Shown piece after piece: positions 43,434 through 52,161 of a stretch of 64,000 bases of DNA. Below the pieces are notes generated by a model. The model had not been told where the DNA came from. It ran no database searches and saw only the letters and a list, made by a program, of their open reading frames with translations. Numbering within the stretch: the first letter of the stretch is position 1; every line of letters begins with the position of its first letter. The position numbers and the translations under genes were made by a program. Origin of the DNA: HT1-32 sp040219025 (GTDB lineage: Bacteria > Pseudomonadota > Alphaproteobacteria > Rhodospirillales > HT1-32); assembly GCA_040219025.1 (NCBI GenBank), contig JAVJTE010000007.1:62001-126000 (forward strand), in the 5' to 3' direction.

Positions 43434-44201
43434 ATGAATCTCCATATCAACAACCTGTCTCACTATTACGGCGATATGGAGGTGCTGAGCGGCATCGATT
43501 TCCTGATCGAGCAGGGCAGGATCGTCTGCATCATCGGCCCCTCCGGCTGTGGCAAATCGACCCTGCTGCGACTGGTTGGCGGTCTGGAACAACCCACGCA
43601 GGGTGATGTGCTGCAAATCGGCAGCCCGCCGGAAGGCTCGCTCAACCCGCTGACCTATATTTTTCAGGACTTTGCCCTGCTGCCCTGGCGCACGGTCGAG
43701 GGCAATGTCAGCCTGGTGCTGGAAGACCATGCGCTGACCCCGGCCCGACGTGAAGAAATCATCGCCGATGTGCTGGCCCGCACCAAACTCTCGGATTTCC
43801 GCAAGGCCTATCCGCGGCAGCTTTCCGGCGGCATGAAGCAGCGCGTTGCCATTGCCCGGGCGCTGGCCGTCTCCCCCGATGTCATGCTGATGGACGAGCC
43901 GCTGTCGGCGCTCGACAGCCAGACCCGCGAGCTGCTGATGGATGACCTGATCCAGCTCTGGACCCGCGAGCGCTTCACTGCGGTCTATGTGACCCATAAT
44001 CTGAACGAGGCGGTGCGCCTCGGTCATCAGGTGATCGTGCTGTCCCGGCGACCGGGAAAAATCCGCGAAATCATCACCATCGACAAACCGATCGAGGAAC
44101 GTGAACTCGGCGACCCGGATCTGGAGCGCCAGCAGAAACGCCTGTGGGATCTGATGCGCGACGAGGCCCAGGCCGCCGATATGGAGCTAGCCGATGTCTG
44201 A
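43434..44201 (+). CDS. ABC transporter ATP-binding protein, SsuB/TauB-like
   Basis: A 255-residue ATPase with Walker A GPSGCGKST, Q-loop FQDFALLPWRTVEGN (the LPWR text is typical of nitrate/sulfonate importers), signature LSGGMKQR, Walker B VMLMDEPLSALD and VTHNLNEA. It overlaps the permease gene downstream by 8 bases (ATGTCTGA). No good Shine-Dalgarno is seen at ATG 43434, and the repeat pair lies just upstream. Confidence 0.9.
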   Translation: MNLHINNLSHYYGDMEVLSGIDFLIEQGRIVCIIGPSGCGKSTLLRLVGGLEQPTQGDVLQIGSPPEGSLNPLTYIFQDFALLPWRTVEGNVSLVLEDHALTPARREEIIADVLARTKLSDFRKAYPRQLSGGMKQRVAIARALAVSPDVMLMDEPLSALDSQTRELLMDDLIQLWTRERFTAVYVTHNLNEAVRLGHQVIVLSRRPGKIREIITIDKPIEERELGDPDLERQQKRLWDLMRDEAQAADMELADV

Positions 44202-44994
44202 CCAGCCGCAGACCCGCACTGTCGCCTTCCGGGGTGGCGGATTCAATCCGAAGCCGATCCGGATGATCGGGCTCGTGGTCTTCGTCGTCATCATTGCAAT
44301 CTGGGAATTCCTGTCACGCATCGGCGCCATCCCGCCGCTGTTCATGCCCGCCCCGTCGCAGGCCTGGTCGGCATTGCAGAATCTCTACACCAGCGGATTG
44401 CTCTGGGTGCATCTGGAAGCCTCGACCTATCGCCTGCTGCTCGGCTGGTCGCTGGGGACAGCGCTCGGCCTGATCGTCGGTATCATGATCGGCCTGTTCT
44501 CGGTCGCCCGCGCCGGGCTGATTCCGCTGGTCTCCGCCATTTTCCCGATTCCGAAGATCGCCCTGCTGCCGCTGTTCATCATCTGGTTCGGCATCGGCGA
44601 GGGCTGGAAAGTCGCAACCATCCTGTTCGGCGTCTTTTTCCCGACCGTGATCGGCACCTTCGGCGGCGTCGACAACGTTGACCGCGGCCTGATCCGCATG
44701 GGCCAGTCCTTTGGTCTGAGCTGGTGGTCGATCGTCCGCAAGATCATCCTGCCGGGCGCCCTGCCCGCGATCCTGTCCAGCTTCCGGATTTCCGCCTCCA
44801 TCGCCATCATCCTGCTGGTCGCCGCCGAGATGATCGGCGCGCAATACGGCATCGGCGCCTATGTGCTGATGGCCGGCAACCTGATGGCCACCGACGAACT
44901 CATCGCCGGCGTCGCCATCCTCTCCGTCATCGGCCTCATCGTGGCCACGCTGATCGGCCGGGCAGAACGCTATTTCCTGAGATGGCGGCGGTGA
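44194..44994 (+). CDS. ABC transporter permease, SsuC/TauC-like
   Basis: A 266-residue inner-membrane permease with six helices. The family EAA loop is visible as MGQSFGLSWWSIVRKIILPGALPAI in the second half, and IPKIALLPLFIIWFGIGEGWK is a marker of the nitrate/sulfonate/taurine group. It completes the importer with the ATPase gene it overlaps and the binding protein at 42215. Confidence 0.9.
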   Translation: MSDQPQTRTVAFRGGGFNPKPIRMIGLVVFVVIIAIWEFLSRIGAIPPLFMPAPSQAWSALQNLYTSGLLWVHLEASTYRLLLGWSLGTALGLIVGIMIGLFSVARAGLIPLVSAIFPIPKIALLPLFIIWFGIGEGWKVATILFGVFFPTVIGTFGGVDNVDRGLIRMGQSFGLSWWSIVRKIILPGALPAILSSFRISASIAIILLVAAEMIGAQYGIGAYVLMAGNLMATDELIAGVAILSVIGLIVATLIGRAERYFLRWRR

Positions 44995-45010
44995 GGAGTC
45001 GCAAACAGCC

Positions 45011-45039
45011 TTGCCAGCCCCGTCTCGCGCCGATAACTT
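45011..45039 (+). promoter_or_regulatory. Candidate promoter of trpL-trpE(G)
   Basis: TTGCCA (45011-45016), a 17-base spacer and TAACTT (45034-45039). The expected transcription start, about seven bases on, falls at 45046-45047, the A of the trpL ATG. A leaderless trpL has been described in Sinorhizobium meliloti, which supports this reading. Confidence 0.5.
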
Positions 45040-45046
45040 GGCGGCC

Positions 45047-45091
45047 ATGAACATGAATGCGCAGCAGAATTGGTGGTGGTGGACTCCCTGA
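45047..45091 (+). CDS. trpL: trp operon leader peptide TrpL
   Basis: A 14-residue reading frame, MNMNAQQNWWWWTP, with four Trp codons in a row followed by Thr, Pro and stop. It lies upstream of trpE(G) and is followed by alternative antiterminator and terminator hairpins. When charged tRNA-Trp is short, the ribosome stalls on the TGG run and the terminator does not form. The peptide resembles rhizobial TrpL, which has three Trp codons; four is a small variation. The start may coincide with the 5' end of the mRNA. Confidence 0.93.
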   Translation: MNMNAQQNWWWWTP

Positions 45092-45092
45092 C

Positions 45093-45164
45093 CGGGTGGA
45101 CATCCCCTTGCGCGCGTAAAACGCATCACAGGGCCGCCCGAGGAAACTCCGGGGCGGTTTTTTT
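45093..45164 (+). terminator. trp attenuator: antiterminator and terminator hairpins
   Basis: Terminator: CCGCCC (45134-45139) pairs with GGGCGG (45152-45157), continued by GAG/CTC across a 2-base bulge and closed by a GAAA tetraloop; seven T follow (45158-45164). Antiterminator: CGGGTGG (45093-45099), just after the leader stop, can pair with CCGCCCG (45134-45140) through seven pairs, one of them G-U, which removes the left arm of the terminator. This is the standard layout of ribosome-mediated attenuation. Confidence 0.88.
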
Positions 45165-45218
45165 GTGTTCCGGATCCGACAGCGGCGCTTCATCAGACGA
45201 CCCGGAAGCGACAGAGGA

Positions 45219-47399
45219 ATGAGCAAGGATATGACTGACAGTTTCACCACCAATGGCGGCATTACCGTCACCCGGTCACGACAGACCGCCCCCTATGACA
45301 CCGCCATCGACACCTATGTGGAAAAGCTCGATGCGCGGCGGGGGGCCGTGTTCTCGTCGAACTATGAATATCCCGGACGCTATTCCCGCTGGGATACCGC
45401 CATCATCGATCCGCCGGTTGGTATCACATCACGGGGCCGGGTGATGAAGGTTGAAGCCTTCAACGACCGGGGCATCGTTCTCCTCGATGCCATTACCGCC
45501 TGTCTGGACGGTCATGCCGATATCGCCTCGCAGACCCGTTCCGCCGACCGGCTGGACATCACGGTCGCGGAACCGTCGCGCGTCTATACGGAAGAAGAAC
45601 GCTCCCGCATGCCGACCGTCTTTTCGGTGCTGCGCAGTATCATCGACCTGTTCGGCAGCGACGAGGATGAGGCGCTCGGCCTCTACGGTGCCTTCGGCTA
45701 CGACCTCGCCTATCAGTTTGATCCCGTCGAGCAGCATGTCGAGCGCCCGGATGACCAGCGTGACATGGTCCTGTTCCTGCCGGATGAAGTGCTCATCGTT
45801 GACCATTATTCCGTCGAGGCCTGGCTCGACCGCTATGACTTCACCGTCGACGGCGTCTCCACCGCCGGTCGCAAGGGTGGCGGCGCGGAGGAGGATTTCA
45901 AATTTGCCGCCGAAGACCCGCCCGCCGGTGACCACAGCCCCGGCGAATATGCCGATCTGGTGCGCGAGGCGAAGAAATCCTTCCTGCGCGGTGACCTGTT
46001 CGAGGTCGTTCCCGGTCAGGTGTTCTATGAGAAATGCGAACGCCGCCCGGCAGAAATCTTCAACCGGCTGAAGGAAATCAATCCTTCGCCCTATTCCTTC
46101 TTCATCAATCTGGGGCAGCAGGAATATCTGGTCGGGGCGTCACCGGAAATCTTTGTCCGGGTGACCGGCAGACGGGTCGAGACCTGCCCGATTTCCGGCA
46201 CCATCAAGCGCGGTGAAGACCCGATTGCCGATTCCGAGCAGATCCTCAAGCTGCTGAATTCAAAGAAGGACGAACATGAGCTGACCATGTGTTCGGATGT
46301 CGACCGCAACGATAAATCCCGGGTCTGTGAACCGGGTTCGGTGCGGATCATCGGCCGCCGCCAGATCGAGATGTATTCCCGTCTGATCCACACGGTCGAT
46401 CATATCGAAGGCCGTCTGCGCGAGGACATGGATGCCTTCGATGCCTTCCTGAGCCATGCCTGGGCGGTCACCGTCACCGGCGCACCGAAACTCTGGGCCA
46501 TGCGCTTCATCGAAAAGCATGAGCGCACCCCCCGCGCCTGGTATGGCGGGGCCATCGGCATGATGCATTTCAACGGCAACATGAATACCGGCCTGACCAT
46601 CCGCACCGTGCGCATTCTGAACGGTGTCGCACAGGTGCGTGCCGGTGCCACCCTGCTGAACGATTCCGATCCGGTCGAGGAAGAGAAAGAGACCGAGCTG
46701 AAGGCATCGGCCATGCGGGCTGCCATCCGCAAGGGATCGAATTCGGAAGGTGCAGACGGCAGGCGGGTTACCCGCAAGGTCGGCACCGGCAAACGCATCC
46801 TGCTGATCGATCATGAGGACAGCTTCGTCCATACCCTGGCCAACTATTTCCGCCAGACCGGGGCCGAGGTGACGACGCTGCGGACACCGGTCGACCGGGC
46901 CGCCCTCGACCGGCTGGCCCCCGACCTGGCTGTCCTGTCGCCCGGGCCGGGTTCACCGAAGGATTTCGATACGGCCCGGACCATCACCATGCTGCGCGAG
47001 GCAAAGCTGCCGGTCTTCGGTGTCTGTCTCGGCCTGCAGGCAATCTGTGAATATTATGGCGGGGAGCTGGCACAGCTGGATGACCCGATGCATGGCAAAC
47101 CGTCACGGATCAAAATCACCCGTCCGGGTGTGGTCTTTGACGGGCTGCCTGCAGATATCACCATCGGGCGCTATCATTCGCTCTATGCCAACGCCGACCG
47201 GCTGCCGGCAGAGCTGGCGGTCACGGCGCTAACCGCTGATGGCATCATCATGGGGATCGAGCATGTCAGCGAGCCGGTCACAGCGGTACAGTTCCATCCC
47301 GAATCAATCATGTCGCTGAGCCATGACGCGGGTATGCGGATGATCGAGAATGTGGTGGAAAAGCTGGGCCAGCCCGAGACGAAAGCCAGCGCCGCCTGA
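45219..47399 (+). CDS. trpE(G): Fused anthranilate synthase TrpE(G)
   Basis: A 726-residue fusion of both anthranilate synthase parts, making anthranilate from chorismate and glutamine. Residues ~1-515 are the TrpE part (RGAVFSSNYEYPGRYSRWDT, FEVVPGQVFYEK, SPEIFVRV, CPISGTIKRGEDP, MCSDVDRNDKSRVCEPGSV). From ~525 comes the TrpG amidotransferase, with the nucleophile loop GVCLGLQAICEYYGG and the His/Glu end AVQFHPESI. The fusion is typical of Rhizobiales and some Rhodospirillales. ATG 45219 is used; 45231 is also possible. Expression is governed by the trpL attenuator upstream. Confidence 0.95.
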   Translation: MSKDMTDSFTTNGGITVTRSRQTAPYDTAIDTYVEKLDARRGAVFSSNYEYPGRYSRWDTAIIDPPVGITSRGRVMKVEAFNDRGIVLLDAITACLDGHADIASQTRSADRLDITVAEPSRVYTEEERSRMPTVFSVLRSIIDLFGSDEDEALGLYGAFGYDLAYQFDPVEQHVERPDDQRDMVLFLPDEVLIVDHYSVEAWLDRYDFTVDGVSTAGRKGGGAEEDFKFAAEDPPAGDHSPGEYADLVREAKKSFLRGDLFEVVPGQVFYEKCERRPAEIFNRLKEINPSPYSFFINLGQQEYLVGASPEIFVRVTGRRVETCPISGTIKRGEDPIADSEQILKLLNSKKDEHELTMCSDVDRNDKSRVCEPGSVRIIGRRQIEMYSRLIHTVDHIEGRLREDMDAFDAFLSHAWAVTVTGAPKLWAMRFIEKHERTPRAWYGGAIGMMHFNGNMNTGLTIRTVRILNGVAQVRAGATLLNDSDPVEEEKETELKASAMRAAIRKGSNSEGADGRRVTRKVGTGKRILLIDHEDSFVHTLANYFRQTGAEVTTLRTPVDRAALDRLAPDLAVLSPGPGSPKDFDTARTITMLREAKLPVFGVCLGLQAICEYYGGELAQLDDPMHGKPSRIKITRPGVVFDGLPADITIGRYHSLYANADRLPAELAVTALTADGIIMGIEHVSEPVTAVQFHPESIMSLSHDAGMRMIENVVEKLGQPETKASAA

Positions 47400-47502
47400 T
47401 ACTGTCCTGCCAGTTTCCCCGGACGTGAGCCAGTTCACAGACGCCATCGTCTGAAAGGTTCAGGGTCATCCCATCGACAACAGATGCGTTCGGGGAACTG
47501 AC

Positions 47503-48237
47503 ATGACAACAGCAGCAGTACACAAACAGGGGGTCCACCAGACCCCTGCCGCGGTGATCAACCTGGCGGAAGTGGCGGCGAAGACCTTGCCCTGTCCGGA
47601 TATGTCCCTCGACCTCCGCCATACCGCACTGGTTCTGGTGGACCCGCAGAAGGGGTTCCTGGACCCGGCGGGCAGCCTGTGGCCGGCCGTCAAAAACGGT
47701 GTGCGCGGTAACAATGTCATCGAACATCTGGAATGGCTGCTGGATACGGCCTGTTCAACCGGCATGCTGCGGGTTGTCTGTCCACATCACCACGATCACC
47801 GGCAGACAGAGTCCGTTGGCGTGGGCCGGGTCGCCGCCTGGGCCAATGCCCTGCCCGGCAGAACCACAGAACATATGGCCGAAGACAGTGACATCCTGCC
47901 CTGCCTGACCCCTTATCTGCAGGATGACAATGCGCTGGTGACCGGGACGCACCGGCTGTGCGGGCTGGCCAATCGTGAGCTGATGCAGGAATTGCGGGCA
48001 CGCAGCATCACCCAGGTCATTCTGGCCGGCATGTGCGCCAATCTCTGCCTTGAGGGGCATCTGCGCGATCTGGTCGAGAACGGGTTCAGTGTCGCCGTCG
48101 TCTCGGACGCCACAGCCGGTATCGCCGTCGACGGCATTGATGCACGCAATCACAACATGCACAGCTTCCGCCTGCTGGCGAATGCCGTCTGGGATACCCG
48201 CGAGACGATCCTCAGGATGTACGGAAAGAACGTCTGA
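47503..48237 (+). CDS. Isochorismatase-family cysteine hydrolase
   Basis: A 244-residue protein. After a ~45-residue extension the core begins TALVLVDPQKGFLDPAG (catalytic Asp) and ends with AGMCANLCLEGHLRDLVENG (catalytic Cys in NLCLE) and VVSDATAGI. The usual catalytic lysine, expected in a V-x-K-x-x-x-S-x-F-type segment, falls at LVTGTHRLCGLANREL, where no Lys is present. Members hydrolyse isochorismate, nicotinamide, N-carbamoylsarcosine, ureas and similar amides. It follows trpE(G) by 103 bases; its last 26 bases overlap the convergent gene. Confidence 0.78.
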   Translation: MTTAAVHKQGVHQTPAAVINLAEVAAKTLPCPDMSLDLRHTALVLVDPQKGFLDPAGSLWPAVKNGVRGNNVIEHLEWLLDTACSTGMLRVVCPHHHDHRQTESVGVGRVAAWANALPGRTTEHMAEDSDILPCLTPYLQDDNALVTGTHRLCGLANRELMQELRARSITQVILAGMCANLCLEGHLRDLVENGFSVAVVSDATAGIAVDGIDARNHNMHSFRLLANAVWDTRETILRMYGKNV

Positions 48238-49120
48238 CCTTGCGCCGGCTGGTCACCCCGAAATGACTGGCAGCCCCTTCGGTAAAGGCATCCAGGAACT
48301 GTGTCATGGCATCGCGCAACGGCTCGTAGCCGGCTGAGCGTTCAAAGCTTGTCTCATCCATGTACAGGCCACGGTTGATCTCGATCTGCAGGGAATGGCG
48401 GTTGGCCGCCGGGTTCCCGTGATCGCGGACCAGATCGACCCCCTTGAAGCCGACATTCACCGCCACGGAAAAGCCCAGCCCGGCCAGCAATCCCCGCGCA
48501 TGCGATGCGACTTCATGACTGCAGGTATCATCATCCCGGGTACCGATGATCATATCAAACGGTACCGGCTCGCCCGTTCCCTCGAACCCGTTCGGCCAGA
48601 CCGACGGCATGGAATGACAGTTGATATGCCAGTAACCGCCAAATGCTTCAGCCGCCTTGTCCAGACGGGTCGACAATGCGTTGCGATAGGGCCGCCAGTA
48701 TTTCTCGATCCGGTGTTCAACCTCGCTCACCGAAAGCAGACGGTCATAAACCGGCACCTGATCAATGCCGACGCTGCGCCAGATCAGCCCGTGGCCGGTT
48801 TCGGTTTTCTGCGACGGCTGAATGTCATGTGGCCAGGTACCATCAATCATCCCCGCATCAATATCCGCCGGAGACCGGTTCGGATCGATATAGGAGCGCG
48901 GGAAACGGGCCGCGATCAGCGTCGCACCGAAGGCAGGGCCGGAGCCGAAAAGATCATCGATTTCAAAATCGACACCATAGCGCAGCAGATCCATGCCCAC
49001 CGAATAACGGAAGTCATCGGGATAAACGGTGCCGCTATGCGGGGAATCAAGCACAACCGGAACCGGATCAGTTTCGGGCATGCGGATGTCGAGGACATCT
49101 TCGGAAGTCAGAATTTTCAT
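48212..49120 (-). CDS. N-formylglutamate amidohydrolase
   Basis: A 302-residue zinc amidohydrolase-like protein. The family opening VVLDSPHSGTVYPDDF, the middle AARFPRSYIDPNRSPADID, YWHINCHSMPS and the late LQIEINRGLYMDE are clear. The enzyme releases glutamate from N-formylglutamate in histidine breakdown, or acts on similar N-formyl amino acids. No hut genes are in the window, so it may work alone. The 3' end overlaps the cysteine hydrolase gene tail to tail. Confidence 0.88.
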   Translation of the reverse strand: MKILTSEDVLDIRMPETDPVPVVLDSPHSGTVYPDDFRYSVGMDLLRYGVDFEIDDLFGSGPAFGATLIAARFPRSYIDPNRSPADIDAGMIDGTWPHDIQPSQKTETGHGLIWRSVGIDQVPVYDRLLSVSEVEHRIEKYWRPYRNALSTRLDKAAEAFGGYWHINCHSMPSVWPNGFEGTGEPVPFDMIIGTRDDDTCSHEVASHARGLLAGLGFSVAVNVGFKGVDLVRDHGNPAANRHSLQIEINRGLYMDETSFERSAGYEPLRDAMTQFLDAFTEGAASHFGVTSRRKVRRSFRTS

Positions 49121-49200
49121 AAGGACAAGATAATCAGATAAATTGTGCCCTGAAAACGACGACCGTCACACCTCCACCGGTTGTGTTTATGCCTGAAATA

Positions 49201-50286
49201 TCATCCGGGCTGACGTGCTTCGCGGGCCAGCAGGCGTTTCTTTCGTGCCAGCCCCCAGCGATAGCCATGCAGCTTGCCGTCAGAGCCCACCGCACGATGA
49301 CAGGGGATAAGAAGCGATACCGGATTACGTCCGCAGGCCGTCCCCACCGCCCGCGCTGCCTTCGGCATATCAAGCCGCCGGGCGATTTCGCCATAGGACC
49401 GGGTTACCCCGTCCGGAATGGCAATCAGTTCTTCCCAGACCCGCCGCTGGAATGCGGTAGCCCGCACATCAAGCGGCAATGTTTCAGCCGGTGCCTTGCC
49501 ATCAAGCTGGTCAAGTATGACACCGGTCACCACTGCCAGCGTGCCGTCATCTGCAACGATCTCCGCTTCTGGAAAGTCGCCCTTCAGTTCCGCCAGCAGG
49601 GCCTCGTCATCCGAACCGAAGCCCAGAAAACTGACCCCCCGTTCCGTCGCCGCCACAATCATGCGGTCCAGCGGACAGTCAACAATCGCATAGGCCATCG
49701 TCGCACCCTTGCCGCCGCGGGCGTAACTTGCCGGGGTCATGCCGAAATGGTCGTCGGATTTTTCGTACAGCCGGCTGGGGCTGGAATAGCCCGCCTCATA
49801 GATTGCGTCCGTCACATCCACACCCTCCCGCAGCCGTCGTTTCAGATCACCGAGCCGCAGCGCATCAAGATACTGGCGCGGGCTGATCCCGACGAGCCCG
49901 GAGAATGTCCGTTGCAGATGCCAGACACTGACACCGGCCTCCGCGCTCATATCCTCCAGCGTCAGGGCCTGTTCCTCCATTTCGTCAACATGCCGGTGCA
50001 GATGCTCCAGTGTCCGGCGCACCAGATCAAGCGCCGGATCGGCGCGCATGACCGATTCCGGCCGGCATCTCTTGCAGGCCCGGTATCCGGCCACCTCCGC
50101 CAGTTCCGGCAGCGGAAAAAACGAGACATTCTCCCGTTTCTTCGGGCGCGATGCGCAGGAGGGACGACAATAGATGCCGGTACTGCGGACCGCATAGATA
50201 AACTGTCCGTCACAACCCGCATCACGTTCGACAACCGCCTGCCAGCAGGCCTCCGCGTCGAGATTATGGTTTGTTTGCTGTGTCAT
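49201..50286 (-). CDS. ada: Ada: bifunctional transcriptional activator/O6-methylguanine-DNA methyltransferase
   Basis: A 361-residue adaptive-response protein. The zinc/methylphosphotriester domain (CRPSCASR and CKRCRPE near 40-75) is followed by an AraC-type HTH (LTLEDMSAEAGVSVWHLQRTF, then EAGYSSPSRLYEKS) and a C-terminal methyltransferase with the acceptor motif IPCHRAVGSDG near 330. It repairs methylated DNA and, once self-methylated, activates its own transcription. No alkB or alkA gene is adjacent. Confidence 0.95.
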   Translation of the reverse strand: MTQQTNHNLDAEACWQAVVERDAGCDGQFIYAVRSTGIYCRPSCASRPKKRENVSFFPLPELAEVAGYRACKRCRPESVMRADPALDLVRRTLEHLHRHVDEMEEQALTLEDMSAEAGVSVWHLQRTFSGLVGISPRQYLDALRLGDLKRRLREGVDVTDAIYEAGYSSPSRLYEKSDDHFGMTPASYARGGKGATMAYAIVDCPLDRMIVAATERGVSFLGFGSDDEALLAELKGDFPEAEIVADDGTLAVVTGVILDQLDGKAPAETLPLDVRATAFQRRVWEELIAIPDGVTRSYGEIARRLDMPKAARAVGTACGRNPVSLLIPCHRAVGSDGKLHGYRWGLARKKRLLAREARQPG

Positions 50287-50335
50287 GAAGCCAGTCTAGC
50301 CGATTTCACCGGCCGGGATATCCGCCGCTTGCTGT

Positions 50336-50371
50336 GATATCACAATCATTCAGGTGAATGATTTGGTATCA
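50336..50371. repeat. Inverted repeat between ycgN 3' end and ada promoter
   Basis: AATCATTC (50344-50351), AGGT, GAATGATT (50356-50363) are perfect arms, with partial pairing further out (TGATA/TATCA). It begins at the stop of the YcgN-like gene and lies 58 bases before the ada start. The segment repeats, with changes, the last codons of the YcgN-like gene. It may end that transcript or serve as an operator for ada. Confidence 0.5.
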
Positions 50372-50818
50372 GCAATCATCCCAGTGAACGATATGATGCT
50401 CCAGCGGCCCGGCATCCTGCTCCCGCACGGCACGGCCCCGCACCGACATGCCGGCCTTGTGAACGGACTCCGCATCTCCCGTCTTCAGCGGATGCCAGTA
50501 AGGCAGGTCCCGCCCCTCGTCGATCAGACGATAGGCACAGGTTGACGGTAACCAGTTCAGTTGCGGCACGACCTCTGCCGTCAGGCGCACACAATCGGGC
50601 ACCAGCGTCGACCTGATGGCATATTTCCGGCAACGACAGGCGCTGGTGTCCAGCAGACGGCAGGCAACGTTGGTGTAGTCGATCTCGCCCGTATCATCAT
50701 ATTGCAGTTTGTGCAGGCAGCATTTCGCGCAACCGTCACAGAGCGACTCCCATTCCGTATCGGTCATCTCCGACAGCTTCTTGCGCTGCCAGAAGGGTGT
50801 CTCGTCGTCAGTCGTCAT
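50369..50818 (-). CDS. ycgN: YcgN-family cysteine-cluster protein
   Basis: A 149-residue cytoplasmic protein of the UPF0153/YkgJ-like group. Cysteines are grouped as LCDGCAKCCLHKL near 27-39, YTNVACRLLDTSACRCRKY near 48-66 and VPDCVRL near 73-79, a likely metal or Fe-S binding set. The N-terminal FWQRKKLSEMTDTEWESLCD is typical. Function is not known in detail. The start overlaps the cobB stop by one base. Confidence 0.85.
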   Translation of the reverse strand: MTTDDETPFWQRKKLSEMTDTEWESLCDGCAKCCLHKLQYDDTGEIDYTNVACRLLDTSACRCRKYAIRSTLVPDCVRLTAEVVPQLNWLPSTCAYRLIDEGRDLPYWHPLKTGDAESVHKAGMSVRGRAVREQDAGPLEHHIVHWDDC

Positions 50819-52140
50819 CAGTCCGGGCTCTCACGGTCAATCAGGTGGATATATGACCCGAAGACCCGCCCCTGTACCAGCCCGGACAGCCCATGGCCGG
50901 TTCCGGTCGCGTCGCTGACACGAAACAACCGGTTCCCGCCGCGGATATTTTCTTCCGCGGAATAATGAAATTCATGGGCGCGAAAGCGGCTGCCTGCCGG
51001 ACCAAGCGGACCATCATTCGACAGCGTCACCCGACGATAGCCCAGCCGACGCCGGGGTGTCGCAAAACTGGTCTCCAGCGGCAACAGGTCCAGCATCCGA
51101 TGCCGGTCACCCGCAGCATCCGTCAGGCCATTACCCAGCACCATATAGCCACCGCATTCACCATAGATGACGGCCTCCCGGCCCGCCGCCGCCCGCATCC
51201 CGTCGCGAAATCCCTGACTGGCCGCAAGCGGCCCCGCATGAAGTTCGGGATATCCGCCGGGCAGATAAACCGCCGTCGCCCTGTCCGATGGCCCCTCACC
51301 GGCCAGCGGCGAGAAGAAGGTCACTTCCGAACCCGCCTTCCGCCAGCCATCCAGAACATGCGGATAGGTAAACGCAAAAGCCATATCCCGGGCCACCGCA
51401 ATATGCTGCCCGAGCGGCGGAATGGCCGCACCAGCACCGCCACTGCCGGATATTCCTGCATCACCAGCCAGAGCAGCCAGCACCGGAATATCCAGATCTT
51501 CAGCCACGGCAGCAGCCGCATCCTCCAGCAGACGTTGCAGGTCCGCTGCCTCCCCGGCCTGTACCAGACCGAGATGCCGGGACGGGACGCCCAGATTTTC
51601 CCGCCGGCGTAACCCGCCAAGGACCGCCACATCGGGGCAGCCGTCCCTGACTGCCGCTGTCAGCAGATCGACATGCCGGTCGCTGGCAACCCGGTTGAAG
51701 ATTACCCCCGCGAGCCGCAGATCATCCCGATGCCCGGCAAATCCCCGGACAATGGCCGCCACACTGGCTGCCATGCCACGCACATCAACCACCAGCACAA
51801 CCGGCCATCCTGTCCGTGCCGCGATATCCGCCGTTGATCCGCCGCCACCTGCCGCCCCGTCAAACAGCCCCATCACCCCTTCACAGATGATGATATCGCT
51901 GTCGTCACTCAGGCGGCGGACCAGATCGTCCAGCAGCGCCGGGCGCATGGCCCAGCTGTCGAGTGTCTGGCAGTCACGGCTGCCTGCCGCGCTGTGATAG
52001 GCCGGGTCGATGTAATCCGGCCCTGCCTTGGCACTGGCAACCCGCCTGCCCTGCCCCGACAGATGCCGGATCAGGCCGAGGGTCACCAGCGTCTTGCCGC
52101 TGCCCGACGACGGCGCAGCTATAATCAGCCCCTTCGTCAT
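50818..52140 (-). CDS. cobB: Cobyrinate a,c-diamide synthase CobB/CbiA
   Basis: A 440-residue cobalamin-pathway amidase. The N-terminal ATPase part has LIIAAPSSGSGKTLVTLGLI and GPDYIDPAYHSAAGSRDCQ; the C-terminal glutaminase-like part has PGGYPELHAGPLAAS and the nucleophile segment AVIYGECGGYMVLG. It amidates the a and c side chains of cobyrinate or hydrogenobyrinate with glutamine and ATP. No other cob genes are next to it, and no cobalamin riboswitch was recognised upstream. Confidence 0.92.
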   Translation of the reverse strand: MTKGLIIAAPSSGSGKTLVTLGLIRHLSGQGRRVASAKAGPDYIDPAYHSAAGSRDCQTLDSWAMRPALLDDLVRRLSDDSDIIICEGVMGLFDGAAGGGGSTADIAARTGWPVVLVVDVRGMAASVAAIVRGFAGHRDDLRLAGVIFNRVASDRHVDLLTAAVRDGCPDVAVLGGLRRRENLGVPSRHLGLVQAGEAADLQRLLEDAAAAVAEDLDIPVLAALAGDAGISGSGGAGAAIPPLGQHIAVARDMAFAFTYPHVLDGWRKAGSEVTFFSPLAGEGPSDRATAVYLPGGYPELHAGPLAASQGFRDGMRAAAGREAVIYGECGGYMVLGNGLTDAAGDRHRMLDLLPLETSFATPRRRLGYRRVTLSNDGPLGPAGSRFRAHEFHYSAEENIRGGNRLFRVSDATGTGHGLSGLVQGRVFGSYIHLIDRESPD

Positions 52141-52161
52141 CCGCCCGCCCCGGCCTGTAAC

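Noticed and set aside
47438..47453. Small hairpin CAGACG-CCAT-CGTCTG after trpE(G)
   Set aside because: Only 6 bp and no T-run; too weak to call a terminator.
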